This document shows positions 1 to 10,315 of a stretch of 27,699 bases of DNA, piece by piece (within the stretch, counting starts at the first letter, position 1; every line of letters begins with the position of its first letter). The position numbers and the translations under genes are program-made. Origin of the DNA: Gnetum montanum (lineage: Eukaryota; Streptophyta; Gnetopsida; Gnetales; Gnetaceae); the NCBI GenBank assembly GCA_015680685.1, contig MNCI01004258.1, forward strand, positions 534,559 through 562,257. Direction: 5' to 3'. A model generated the notes under the pieces. The model was not told the DNA's origin. It made no database searches and worked only from the letters and a program-made list of their open reading frames with translations.

Positions 1-261
1 ATAAAACCATGTACTGCAAGGTTTATCCAATCAAGTTCATCTTTATTGCCGTACACAACTTGTGTTCAGGTTACAAAGTTGCTCGAATAAAGAGCCATTC
101 ACTCTAGGACTCCTATTGCGGGCACATGGGAAAAATTCTAACTCTGGAGTGTTCAAACTGCCAGAGCTTCGCATCGTAGGGGAAGATGCGATATCGTGTA
201 CGCGATATCGCAGGGGATGCGATATGCGATATCGCGGTGCTATGCATGTCGCATCTCATCA
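1..261 (-). mobile_element. e0: partial LTR (U3 and part of R) of an Athila-like element
   Basis: This stretch matches the high-coordinate end of the e2 LTRs (about 13800-14083 and 20041-20364) in the same orientation. It includes the GCAAGGTTTATCC and CTTTATTGCC blocks; the second carries a reverse-strand AATAAA signal at 42-47. It ends in CTCATCA at 261, the complement of an LTR start TGATGAG. The bases after 261 are not a polypurine tract, so this is a 5' LTR or a solo LTR, and CAAGG at 262-266 is the likely target duplication. The partner copy lies outside the window. Compared with e2 it lacks roughly 60 bases between the CCAGAG block and the GATATCGC boxes, which in e2 hold the TATA box. 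The family is clear; the left limit is unknown. Confidence 0.8.
187..240. repeat. GCGATATCGC-type palindromic boxes in e0 U3
   Basis: Four GATAT boxes lie within 54 bases (GCGATATCGT, GCGATATCGC, GCGATAT, GCGATATCGC). Equivalent clusters occur in U3 of both e1 LTRs and both e2 LTRs. They are direct repeats of a self-complementary 10-mer. Function is unknown; a transcription-factor site or enhancer is possible. Confidence 0.8.
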
Positions 262-262
262 C

Positions 263-2560
263 AAGGTAAAAGGGGAATGAATTAGGTGGTGTTATGGGGT
301 GGATCGCAAAGAGTTTGGCACTCTGAACACCATGGAGAGAATGTATTAAAAAATTACATCTTACCACCTGAACCCAACGGTGAGACCTAGCAAAATCACT
401 ACCTTCTCCACTCGTGCATGTGCCACCTTAAGTGGAAAATTCCCAATGACCCTTCCATAATTGTTATTCTTGGAAATTGAAAAAAGGTTCACTGAAAATG
501 AATGTGGAATGTGGGCTCTCCCCTTCCCTTGCCTAATCACAAAGTTATGCAAACGGGCAAGTATAGCACAGTATGCCAATGATATACTCCGACATGTCCC
601 GATTACCTCATGGCAGGAAATGATGAAAGACAGGACTTCGGCCACCACACAAATTGAGGAGGAGTAGCAACCACCTCCACCGCCTATGCAAACAACGAGG
701 TCAGGTTTGCAAACCATTGTAGAACATATATGTGAAATTCGGAAATCGCTCTTGAGCCAACAAGAGCAATCTGGAAGGATTGGTGGAAGAGAAGACCCTT
801 CAGTCTATCACCCTACAATGAGCCATCTGGAGCAAGTGGCTTGATTAGTAAGTCTGTTAGAAAGAGCAGTGTCGATGTTCTCTATCACCTGAATGCAAGT
901 ATCCGCAAGAACTGATCCTAGTGTCTAGGAAGTAATAGTATCCACGCAACAGTTATTTCCTGAAATTTCAAGAAATGCCACTACTTTCTCGATATGCTTG
1001 GAAGATGGTGAGGATGCAACAATCCTGATGATGCAGCACCAAGGACAGGAGATTACGGCTGAAGTGGTTGTTGACATGATTGCTACAGCCATCAATGCAC
1101 TGGCGACACCTATACCAGATGTACATGGACTCAAAGACGTATAGGCATATGCCGGGACTTCATGTAGCAAGATCGATGTAGTCCAACATGAAGAACTGTT
1201 GGACTGACTGGTGGGAATCGAGCAACCACTTCCAAATGTCTTCGTCCTTCTAGATAACATCACTGCAACTTAGTCGGAGGTGCTCTCGGCAATGGGGTAA
1301 GAGCCTCATCTTGGAAGGGCAACTTGAAGTTGCTCAAGCCAATTTTCAATGCTTGGCAATAGAAGTCACCCAATTAAGGATCCAACTGGCTGATCCAGCT
1401 CTTCTCAACCGTGAGCTCACCAAAGACGAAGCTTTTCAACAGCTTCAGGTCAAACTTTAGATAGCTGAGGATGAGCGAGAGTCGGAAATCCTTGATAAGT
1501 CCTTGGAAGATGCTCATGCATATCATTTAAACAAGAACTTGATAGAGGTTCGCTAGGAGAATGTCAGGTTGAATGTAGAAGTCCATTGCCTACACAATGT
1601 TGGTGCTGAAAATGAGCACATGAAAAGCTTTATTCACCAACAGTAGGAAGAGCTAGCCAGGGTGAACGCTGATGAGAGGAAGTTAAACATTGAAAATTGA
1701 AATTTGTCTATGGAGAAGGTTCGAACCTGGCAATAGAAACCAACCATTGAAATCACTGCTTGGAAGAATTAAGCCCTTAAGTTTTAAAAAGTTAAGAATC
1801 ATTACAGGGACCAAGTGGGATTGCAAAAGGAAGTGAATGAGAAATAGATTCAAGTCTCAAAGGCTAAGATGAACCAAGCACTCCAGTAGCTCTAAGAAGG
1901 AGGTGAGGTATGGCAACCTATCTTTGATGGCTTGAATGCCTACAACTAGGCTAAAATCTGCCTCAAGGAACTGCAGATTGAAGAAATGACAGAGTACATG
2001 GAGCTGGCCAACTTTCTCTATGCAAACCTGGCTATGCTAATAGCTGGGAGACCATGGTCTAACCTAGAAAAGCAAGTGGCCATCTCATATTCTTTATACA
2101 AGGGTGAGTTCCAAGTGCGCAAAGTGACAAAAAAATATTGGAAATAGCAAATGCGAAACTTGACGTTCTCCGCATACGTTTTGAAGGACAATGTGTGGTC
2201 GCAGAGAACTTGGCCCGTCGAATGAATGACTACAAGTAGCTACAAACATCAATTCAAGCGTTTGACATTGAATGAAAATAGTTCACAGCCTGGTTTGTCA
2301 ATTTGAAAGAACTCTTCCCTGTGCTTCCATGCCTTGGGGAGGTTCTTGTCCCTGCACACATTGGTGAAGCTACCTGAACAGTGAATGATCCCAGAAGCAA
2401 GGAAGAAAAAATGAGGGCCCTCTTGGAGGCTTTCACGTTGCCTCTAGAAGTTGCAATTACTGTAGGGTAGCCATCATTTTTACCACCATCTCCATGTGGG
2501 CAAGAGGCTGGTGAATGTCCATCAGAACCACTGCCACTAGGGACGGTGTGATCTTCTCTA
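263..2560 (+). pseudogene. e3 downstream ORF relic: plant-transposon-protein-like domain plus coiled coil
   Basis: One frame reads coherently from 263 to about 1295, shifts, continues from about 1300 to 2130, shifts again in an A-run near 2130 and runs on to about 2560. By eye it has roughly 28 in-frame stops. The first part includes residues such as RPSKITTFSTRACA and LPFPCLITKLCKRA, which resemble the putative plant transposon protein family (Pfam PF20167 type); that family name is recalled, not searched. The 1300-2130 part is rich in Glu, Lys, Leu and Gln and looks like a coiled coil. The end is Pro/Ser-rich. The frame lies directly upstream of the PPT and 3' LTR, the place of the extra or env-like ORF in Athila elements. 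No signal peptide or membrane segment was seen, so calling it an envelope gene is not supported. Confidence 0.55.
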
Positions 2561-2796
2561 GCAATTTTTTCATCTTTCAACACGGCAGAGAATCTAGGAC
2601 TGTCAGGGTATTCAATTTTATCTTTGAACAACATCATTTTGTAATTTATCCTTCTCTATACACTCGGGCACTTGGTGCATCAGTAAAATTGGTGTTGTGT
2701 CATGTGTATGTATCATGTGTGTCAAGTCATGTGTGTTGTAATAAAAAGTCCATACCTTCCAAATTGTAGAGGAACTCGAGGACGAGTTTTTACTTA

Positions 2797-2808
2797 GTTG
2801 TTGGGGTA
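2797..2808 (+). promoter_or_regulatory. e3 polypurine tract
   Basis: GTTGTTGGGGTA lies immediately before the LTR start TGATGAAG. In this family it should prime plus-strand DNA synthesis. It matches the e1 tract GTTGTGGGGGTA apart from one base, and is preceded by a GAGGACGAGTTTT stretch that has a counterpart before the e1 tract. Confidence 0.8.
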
Positions 2809-2947
2809 TGATGAAGCTCTAAATAGTTGTTGTGTCAACTAGGCCATGTATATGAGGCCCCATATATGCGGTCGTGTCGACGTAGTCTCGTTGACACATT
2901 CCTTCATGAGTCGACGTGGCCCTGTTTAAGCAAAGCATGTTTTAGCC

Positions 2948-2955
2948 TATAAATA
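2948..2955 (+). promoter_or_regulatory. TATA box of the e3 LTR
   Basis: TATAAATA lies about 140 bases into the LTR and about 50 bases upstream of a strong inverted repeat. The same octamer sits at the comparable place in the e1 and e2 LTRs, so it is the likely core promoter of the element. Confidence 0.7.
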
Positions 2956-3003
2956 AGTGGGCTCCCGCCACACTTAGGTACCTTTTTGGTAGTCTTAGCG
3001 AAG

Positions 3004-3028
3004 CTCTTGCAGTTTGTTTCTGCAAGAG
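3004..3028 (+). repeat. Perfect 9-bp inverted repeat near the predicted transcript start
   Basis: CTCTTGCAG and CTGCAAGAG are separated by TTTGTTT, and the stem can extend by a G-U and an A-T pair. It is about 50 bases downstream of the TATA box, so it would sit near the 5' end of element RNA. The equivalent e1 positions keep the left arm (ACTCTTGCA) but not the right. Confidence 0.75.
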
Positions 3029-3714
3029 TTAGAATATTTTCCAAGTGCCCATAGTAGATGTAAGAAAGGTGTCTAGCTCTTTATTCGAGTGTTGATGTAC
3101 CTGAGCCCATTGGCATGAATGATAATAAAGACAAGCTTTTCAAGCATTCCTTGCAGTAATTGGACTTAGTCATTTGATGCATTTAATAGTTTAGTATTTC
3201 TATGCTTTAATAATTCCTTAAGTTTCTATTGTTATTATTTTAATCGCTATCGCTCTTTTATAGTTTGTAGAAACCATAAGTACGACCATCTCGAACATAA
3301 ACCCAACACTTGGCAACCCAATGACGCTTAACGTCTGGTAACCCAGTAGTGGTTAGAGGATGCTTAGGATGTGCATAGAAGATGGGATCATATACTTATG
3401 CTAGGAAGAGTTTAGATATAGATTAGGATAATTATAGATTACGTAATATTCCATTTCTTACTTTCCACTCCAAGAATTAGATGCTAGAAGATAAAGTGAA
3501 AAAGCCATAAAAATCATTTGCCTCAATCTCACTTAACCATCACAATCAGAACATCACAAGTGAGGTTGGGAAGACAATGACCATTCTAACACAAGGTTTT
3601 GCTGGTTAGGGTCTGGTGTATGCAAAGTGCTTACAGTCTACGAAATTTGACCGAGTCGCGTGTGAACGCCCGTGATTCGCATGGTTGGGCATAGGGGTAC
3701 CTAGCTGCTCATCA

Positions 3715-4200
3715 ACATAAAATTCTAATAATATATGTTGTTTATTATAGTAAACATAATTCTATTCTTCTATGCTACATATCATTTCATTTTCTATTCT
3801 TACTGTGTTAATTTGTGCTCTTCTAGATATTGGAATAGCTTCATGGAAATTAGCACAAATTCTAATGTTTTGTTAGTTAAACTTAAGTTTTTTTTATTTA
3901 TGCCTCATTTTACCATCTTTTTGAAACTTTCTCATTAACAAGTTTCCAAATAAGCTTAATTTGAATTTATTATTACATCAACAATTTAAATACTTTATTA
4001 GTGTAGCTACACTATTTTTTCTTGACACCATCTTTATTGAGATTTTTCGAATGATATGTTCTAATATTATATTGCTATTTTTATTATTCAAGTAAAAGGT
4101 GTGAATTGATACACTACTTCAACTTCCAATGGTAACATATTAGGTTACACTATAAGTATTGCATATGGGACTTAAGTTTTCATATTGAATTTGTTCAATA
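3715..4200. other. AT-rich spacer, no gene seen
   Basis: Very AT-rich DNA with long T and A runs separates the e3 LTR from the e1 target duplication. No coding pattern, RNA gene or further repeat was recognised. Together with 13138-13282 and the DNA after 20370 it is the sequence into which e1 and e2 inserted. Confidence 0.6.
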
Positions 4201-4205
4201 ATAAA
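4201..4205. repeat. e1 target-site duplication, left copy (ATAAA)
   Basis: ATAAA directly precedes the e1 5' LTR and is repeated exactly at 13133-13137 after the 3' LTR. Five-base duplications are standard for LTR-retrotransposon integration. Confidence 0.9.
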
Positions 4206-4247
4206 TGATAAATCATGTTTTTTATATGCTTCGATGTTAGGGTGGTC

Positions 4248-4305
4248 TCGATATTAGGTACATGATATTGTGGCCTAAGATGCGATATCGTACATTCGAT
4301 ATTGC
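4248..4305. repeat. GATAT palindromic boxes in the e1 5' LTR
   Basis: Four decayed boxes are present (TCGATATTAG, ATGATATTGT, GCGATATCGT, TCGATATTGC) just upstream of the TATA box. Most departures from GCGATATCGC are C-to-T or G-to-A. Confidence 0.75.
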
Positions 4306-4322
4306 AAGGTTACTCTTAGGTC

Positions 4323-4330
4323 TATAAATA
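4323..4330 (+). promoter_or_regulatory. TATA box of the e1 5' LTR
   Basis: TATAAATA follows the GATAT boxes by about 18 bases. The same octamer and spacing are kept in the 3' LTR (12401-12408), supporting a promoter role. Confidence 0.75.
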
Positions 4331-5050
4331 CATTACCCAGGCACATAATTGGAAGTAAATTTTTAGCAGTCAAGTAGTGAAACTCTTGCACTTTGTCCAT
4401 TTGAAAGTTAGAATATTTTCCAAGTGCTCGCAGCAGAAGGTATAAGTGTGAATGGATCTTTATTCAAGCATTGATGTACCTGAGCACAACATTGTGTTGG
4501 CAATAAAGACAAACTCTTTGATTCATTCCTTGCAACACTTGAGGCTTTCTTTCTTATGCATTTATATTTTATGCAATATACATAAATATTATTTATGCAA
4601 TAATTAATTTTGATTAATGAAGCAACTTATTAAGATACACAAGCATGACCTTTTCGAGCATACGTGTGACACTTGGTAGCTCAGAAACGACTAGCATTTG
4701 ATAGCCTAGTAGTGTTGCACAAAGTTCAGGATGTGTCCAAGAAGTGGAAATAGTTACTTGTGTCAGGCTAGACTAGACTATAGTTTACTTAGCAATTAAT
4801 CACTCTTACTTTTATTCTTGTTTGAGTAATTCCATAAAAACACAAACTAATAAAAATATTATGCCTTAGTCACACTTAACCATACAATTGCATTACAAAA
4901 GTGGGATTGAGAAGACAACGAATGAACAACACACACACACTGTTTAGCTTTAGTGTACTTAGCAATTATAGTTTGTGAAATTTGACTGGATCACACGTGA
5001 ATGTCTATGATTTGTATGGTTGGGTGTAGGGGTACCTTGCCGCTCATCAT

Positions 5051-5069
5051 TGGCACCGTTGTCAGGGAT
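5051..5069 (+). promoter_or_regulatory. e1 primer-binding site, tRNA-Asp type
   Basis: TGGCACCGTTGTCAGGGAT starts one base after the LTR. The complement of the plant tRNA-Asp 3' end, from general knowledge, is TGGCGCCGTTGCCGGGGAT. The three differences are all transitions of the cytosine-deamination type. tRNA-Asp priming is typical of Athila/Tat elements. Confidence 0.85.
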
Positions 5070-5213
5070 TGTAGTTCTTTGTGCACTATCTAAACCAGTG
5101 AAACTTAGTGACCTCGTTGTTTGAATCATAAGAGTCAAATCATATGAAAATAAAAATTATTATCATTAAATTAAACTTTAATTGCACACTGTTCACAAGT
5201 TTATTAACACAAA

Positions 5214-7012
5214 ATTTCTTCTTCTCATAGGAGCCCATCTCTGCCCAGGGTAGTTCAAGTGCCTCAATAATACAAGGTGGTATATGCTCATCCTGATGAG
5301 TATGTACCAGACTTTACCTTCATCTTGCATCAAGATGAAGTAATGCGGTGACATGATATGGAAGGCAACATTGTGTTGCCACATGATCGATCTATTCCAG
5401 TAATGCTCTAGCTAATGCTTGTGTGAGACAGGCTTCAACATCTCCATGAAGAATATGAGATGCGAGATCTTGACTTAAGGGATTATCAACTTACTAAAGC
5501 ACAAAGATTAAGGGATCGTCAATTGGAACACCAACATGAGCTTATGAAGGGCAAGGGCTCAAATATTTTTCCACCTCCGCTTGGTCCAATTGATGAAGGT
5601 GACCACTTCTTTAGTGATTCTCATCTCTTTGACTTTATTCAAGGAGCCCTCAACCAAAATGTACAATCAATAATTTATAATCCATGTTCTGGTCAAAATG
5701 GATCTAATGACAAAAATGGATCTGGAGAAGCAAGTCAAGAAAAAGGGAACAAAGGAGATCATGATCGCAATTGTGGTCATCAGCATCGAAGGAAGGGTGA
5801 TAGGCGTTGGTGCGGAGAAAGTTCCCCTTCTTCTTCCCCTTCATTGTCTTTGTATTCTTCTTCATTTGGTACATATTGTGACCACAAAAGAAATAACCAT
5901 GATGGAGGTGACTGACGGGACTAGAACAATAGAAAGGATTGTTGGGACAGTCGTGACCAAAGACGTGGGCAATTTAGAGAGGCCCACCATCAAGAAAGAA
6001 GGGCTAGTAAAGAACATTGTAGGCACCACCATCATGGCTTGGATGAACCTCTACTTGCTACTCAAGGCATATTAAATATTGTAGAGGTTGTGAGGATTCC
6101 AACAAGGCATGTGAAGGACAATAGAATAAAGAGGCTAGATATGAATAACATCTCTTGGTTTGAGGGAGGATATGATGCTGATCTACAATATCATCTTTAG
6201 GTATTCCAAGATGCATGTGTCTTGAAAAATATTGAAAATGATTGGAAAAATTTAAAATTATTTCCAAGGACACATAAAAGAAGTAGAAAATTGGTATCAA
6301 TCCTTGGAACCTGAATCAATCAGGCGGTGGAGTACGATGTTGGAATTGTTCAATAACAAATATCAAATGTACTTTCAAGTATCCAATCTAAGAAAATAAG
6401 TTCAAGGGTGGAAACAAGAGAATCATGAGCCCTTGGTTGCTATTATTGGCTGATACTACTCTCTATTACATAGGTGTTCTAGCCATGGGTACTCTTAGCT
6501 TGATCAGCTTTGCCATATCATAGATGTGTTGCGGGTTGAAACCAGGAAAACATTTGACATCTATGCCCAAGGAAAATTGACAAAGTTAAGCACCTTTTGG
6601 ATTCAAAAATTAATTGAGTAGGTAGCCAAGGAGGATGGAGAATTGAGAAAATGTGAAAGTGCAGAAGAATACAACAAGGACCCTTTTATTTAGAAAAATG
6701 AGGTTCGATTTTGTGATAGTGAGGATGAATTCACCAAAGATGAGGTGGTTAATTAGAAAACCTTGTCATTCTAGAAATTGCAATCAGAAATCACAGCTAA
6801 GGTTGATCAATTATGGGACTCCATGGACAATAGGTTTCAAGCTATTTTAAAAATTGCTGAAGAGTCCAATGAGCAAAGTGGTGAGCGTGAGTGCCAGAGG
6901 TGTAAGGAAGTTGAATGTGCCATATCTAAGGGTAAAGGAAAAATAGCTGCGATAGAGATGGCTATCGATAGTGATTTAGATGATGATGGAAAGGGTGATG
7001 TTTGCTAGTATG
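5214..7012 (+). pseudogene. gag: e1 gag (capsid polyprotein) relic
   Basis: The frame aligns throughout with e2 gag. The e2 start ATG-TCTTCTTCT corresponds here to ATT-TCTTCTTCT at 5214, so the start codon is lost. In order there are a YxHPDEYVPDFTFILHQDE segment, an Arg/Asp/His-rich and Ser-rich low-complexity part (about 5700-6030), the gag core (residues like FQDACVLKNIEN and LKLFPRT, about 6170-6350), the CSSHGY motif near 6480, and a charged C-terminal helix ending in VC-stop at 7008. A one-base frameshift lies near 6270-6283. At several sites the stop faces Gln or Trp in e2. It would have built the virus-like particle in which the RNA is copied. Confidence 0.85.
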
Positions 7013-8275
7013 AACATCCTAAAGGATGTTGTCTAGTTGTATCACATTTGCAAGAATCCAGGGTGTATGCCTTACATCCATGACTTGCACAAAGGCAAAC
7101 ACCCAAAAGATTACCTTTTCCACAAGGAAATCCTCGATAGTTTCACCAACCATAGTAGTATTATCCAAGTGGAACTCCATTGCAACCTTATGAATTATAC
7201 CACCAATGGTAACAACCACAATCATGGGCATTGCCACCTCCAAGGCAGTAATACCCTTACTAACAACCAGATCCCTAAGGTTATTATGTTCAACAACTTT
7301 CATCTCCAAGGGAATTCTCTAGTCATGTTTCTACTTACCAACCTCACCACTACCCTCCTAAAGCATACCAATTACCTTATCCAAGGAGGGATGCCACCTA
7401 CTACCTTCATGCGCCTCTTGTTCCTACACCTACTCCTCCACCTCTTGTAAAGCTACCACCTACTTTGTCCATGTAGGGTGAATTACCTACACAACCATGG
7501 AATGCTATGAGGATAGTTAATTTGCAATTGGTTAACCCATCAACTAGGTTGAAACCAGGAACAAAGAAAAGATCCTTCTTTTGACCTTGCAATCCATCAA
7601 AGCCCTTGGACACATCAGTGGTTAGTAACCCTGCTCCTCCACCTTCCTCTATTTCCTATTTATTTGAGTCCCCTTCAAACCAAAATCCTACTTGAATCCA
7701 TATTGTAATGCTAACACATGCTGTATCTATTGGATTCGAGTTAAAAAACCTTCCTAGAAAATTAGCTGATCTTGGGAGTCCCCTAGTTTACTTGCAAATT
7801 GTTGGGAATAAGCATTGTAAAGCTTTTCTTAACTCTAGTTCTGGTGTTAATTTGATATTGCATAAGATGTACAAAATGTGGAATTTTGCTTCTTTAAAGA
7901 AGAGCAACATCTAGTTGGAGCTGGTAGACTAGCCCATCACTGTTCCATTAGGACTGGTTAAGGACATCATCACTACCATATGTGGGTGGTCATATCCCAT
8001 TCATTTCTTAGTAATCAAAGTGGAGAACTACAAGGGGGGACTTTCCAATCACTATGTGAAGGGCGTGGTTAAGTACCTATTGATGCTAAAATGGACATTA
8101 GAGATCTTTCCTTGGAAATATCAAAAGAAAATGAATTTGGAAAGATTGAGAAGAAGATAGTTTCATGTATCATGTACAACAATTCAGGGTGCCATTGTGT
8201 GTTGAAGCTATGGTCAGTAAAGCAAACATATATCTCTACATGCAGGCAGTGTGCACCAAAGGTTGAGATCTAGAG
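7013..8275 (+). pseudogene. e1 gag-pol linker and aspartic protease relic
   Basis: A Pro/Gln/Tyr-rich linker (about 7013-7700) with many TAG and TAA codons leads into a protease-like domain. The catalytic-loop equivalent reads AFLNSSSGVNLI (about 7831-7863): Asn replaces the catalytic Asp of the usual Asp-Ser/Thr-Gly. Downstream, VPLGLVKDI, CGWSYP and a damaged WLST follow, matching e2 residue for residue in many places. Frameshifts lie near 8036 and before 8091. In a live element this enzyme would cut the Gag-Pol polyprotein. After DIRDLSLEIS the homology to e2 continues to about 8340 and then stops at the RT deletion. Confidence 0.75.
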
Positions 8276-8344
8276 ATTTCTATACACATTAGCCACAAAA
8301 GAAGAAAGCACATAGTGGTTGACAGCTGATGCTAATAGCATTGT

Positions 8345-8841
8345 TTGTCAAAGTCATTGGTAGAATTGACAAAAAAGGATGCATTGTTTATCTAGACCTT
8401 TACATGTGAAGTAGCATTTCAACAATTGAAGTAAAAGCTTGTTGAAACCCCCATTTTTCAAGCACTAGATTGGTCTAGATCATTTCATGTGATGATCGAT
8501 GCATTGAATTATGCTTTGGGGGCAGTGCTTACGCAGCTGGATGATAAAAAACATTCATATTACATTCACTATGCAAGTTGGAGCATTGCAAGTGCACAAT
8601 TGAACTACATCATCATAGAAAAGGAGTTAATGGGAGTGTTGTTTACCTTAAAGAAGTTCAGGCACCATGTTCTTGGCTACAAAGTGTTTATGCATACAAA
8701 TCATAGCGCCATCAAATTTTTAATGAACAAACCAATGGTGAGCCCCTGTGTCATACGGTGGCTTGTGATTTTACAAGAATTTGATCTCACAATGATAGAT
8801 CGTAAAGGTGTGGAGAATGTGGTCGTGGATCACTTATCATG
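8345..8841 (+). pseudogene. e1 RNase H domain relic
   Basis: The frame reads LTKKDALFI-stop-T..., AFQQLK, ETPIFQALDWSRSFHVMIDA, LGAVLTQLD, EKELMGVLFTLKKFRHH, HTNHSAIKFL and ends DHLS-stop. This is the order of the Ty3/gypsy RNase H that follows RT. The first acidic residue (MIDA) and the Glu of EKEL are kept; the later Asp of the usual HTDH is Asn. In-frame stops precede the domain (8396, 8433). The RT catalytic core that should lie upstream is absent, so only its tail adjoins the protease linker at about 8340. RNase H would degrade the RNA of the RNA-DNA hybrid. Confidence 0.85.
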
Positions 8842-8879
8842 ACTAAGATGAGACAACAAGAAGAAAGAGAGTCCTTTAT

Positions 8880-10296
8880 CTAATCAATTCCTTGACAAAT
8901 CTCTTCTTACAGGTGCTATTAATGCACAAATGCCTAATGAACCAAAATGGTATGACACCATCTTTACTTATCTACTCAAGAAAGAATTGCCATAAGGGCT
9001 GGACATTAGAAAGAAATAACTGTTTCTTCAATGGGTCAAGCATTTCATGGAGATTAATAGAAACCTTTACAAGATTTGTCTCAATGGCCTGGTATGTTGG
9101 TGTTTCCCTAATACAGATCAATGGTGCATTCTCTAGGATGATAACGAAGGTCCTTGTGTGGGCCATTATGTTGGGAGATGCACGACCATAAAAATCCTCA
9201 TGGCAAGGTATTATTGGCCAATAATCTTTAAGGATGCACACCAGTTCGTTCGCACTTGTGATCGTTGCCAAAGGGATGGTGGAATGATAGCTTGAATGAT
9301 GGGGCCACAACAATGGATACAACCTCTTGAGCCATTCAATATTTGGGGCATTAACTTTATGGTTTCCATCGCACCTTTGTCAAATGGAAAGGCATATGTA
9401 ATAGTTGTAGTTGAATATTGTACCAAGTGGGTAGAAGTAGTAGCCATCGCTAATTGTACATTCACCACTGCTGCTCGATACGTACAACAAAACATCGTAA
9501 ATAGGTTTGGTGTACCTCATGTGTTAATTTCTGATAATGAAACTCATTTTATAGGTGCCACTTTTTGAAAAATGATGCAATGCTTAGGAGTTGAGCATAA
9601 ACTCACAACTCCATATCACCCCCAAGCCAATGGTCAAGTTGAGGTCACTAATCAGGAGATTACAAAAATTTTAACATGTACCATTAGTAGGTACCGAAGG
9701 GACTAGAGCATTAAATTAAATGATGCCCTTTGGGCCTATCGCTCCACATGGAAGCTTTCCATAGGTTACTCTCCCTATGAGCTTATGTACAAAAAATTAC
9801 CAACATTACTCATTCAATCAGAACTCCGTACACTCTTTATAGCCTATGACCTTGACCTAAATCTAAGTCTAGCACAAAAAGAATAGTTAATGAGTCTCAA
9901 CTTGCTAGATGAAAATTGGTTAATAGCCCTGTTATCCAATGAAATGCATAAGGCATTCAACAAGAAATACCATGACCTCAAAATAAGAAAAGTCAAGTTT
10001 CACCTAAGAAACCAGGTTCTCTATTTGAGTCCTGCACATGTATCCCAACAAACAAAAGTTCAAACATTGTGGAAAGGACCTTACATTATTGATGAGCTTT
10101 TCCATTTGGGGCCATGATCATCTACAAACCTAATAGCCCAGACAAGAAACTACTAGTCAACATTCAACAAATAAAACCTTTCCATGAGCCTAAGCCAATC
10201 AACGCAACAAACACCTCATCAGATGGACAACCATGCTCAATCTTTCAGATCTCTCCCTTCCAACTTAGTTGTGGGGGAGATGGCCACCCATACTAA
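8880..10296 (+). pseudogene. e1 integrase relic (zinc-binding region, core, GPY/F end)
   Basis: A zinc-finger-like N-terminus (GHYVGR...YYWPIIFKDA...CDRCQRDG, about 9155-9280) keeps the CxxC pair. The core follows, with WGINF, EYCTKWVE, FGVPHVLISDNETHF and PYHPQANGQVE, so two of the three DDE residues are recognisable (SDN and QVE) while the first Asp is Asn (GINF). The C-terminus has LWKGPYIIDELF (about 10070-10105), a GPY/F-type module, then a one-base frameshift and KLLVNIQQIKPFHEP. Several stops interrupt the frame (for example 9566, 9703, 9884). It would have joined element cDNA to the chromosome. Confidence 0.9.
10268..10283 (+). promoter_or_regulatory. e1 internal PPT-like motif
   Basis: GTTGTGGGGGAGATGG at the end of the pol relic starts with the same ten bases as the real PPT (12286-12295). 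e2 has an equivalent at 16102-16116. It could act as a second plus-strand primer site; this is inference from sequence only. Confidence 0.5.
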
Positions 10297-10315
10297 CACC
10301 TTAGGTGGCTCCTCA

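Larger units (their letters stand above)
262..3714 (+). mobile_element. e3: 3' portion of an Athila-like LTR retrotransposon
   Basis: This plus-strand unit consists of a decayed reading frame, a PPT-like GTTGTTGGGGTA at 2797-2808 and a 906-bp LTR at 2809-3714. Its gag-pol and 5' LTR are not in the window. The frame is open to homology right up to the e0 LTR, which suggests e0 inserted inside e3. The ACATA at 3715-3719 would be its target duplication, but the other copy is not visible. The PPT region (2640-2808) and the LTR body are clearly related to those of e1, but the U3 is different and e1 and e2 have no counterpart of the reading frame. Confidence 0.75.
2809..3714 (+). repeat. e3 3' LTR
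   Basis: The 906-bp LTR starts TGATGAAG and ends GCTGCTCATCA. It has a TATA box (TATAAATA, 2948-2955) and an AATAAA signal at 3124-3129. Its R/U5 half aligns by eye with the e1 LTRs (for example GTTAGAATATTTTCCAAGTGC and the AATAAAGACAA block), and its end shares TAGGGGTACC with all the other LTRs here. U3 lacks the GATATCGC boxes and instead has GTCGACGT twice. Confidence 0.85.
4206..5049 (+). repeat. e1 5' LTR
   Basis: The 844-bp LTR runs from TGATAAATCATG to CCGCTCATCA. It has GATAT boxes at 4248-4305, a TATA box at 4323-4330 and AATAAA at 4502-4507. The other copy at 12298-13132 is 835 bp, with substitutions and small indels. Confidence 0.95.

Noticed and set aside
263-2560. Reading TAG and TAA as glutamine, as in some protists, would open the long e3 frame.
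   Set aside because: TGA stops and frameshifts are also present, the e1 and e2 copies show stops at different places, and the elements have plant-type tRNA-Asp primer sites. Decay explains all of it.
263-2560. An envelope gene, as proposed for some Athila-group elements.
   Set aside because: No signal peptide, transmembrane segment or cleavage motif was visible; the product looks like a coiled-coil protein.
2254-2637. A 127-codon minus-strand frame.
   Set aside because: It is antisense to the end of the e3 frame, which has the better internal consistency.
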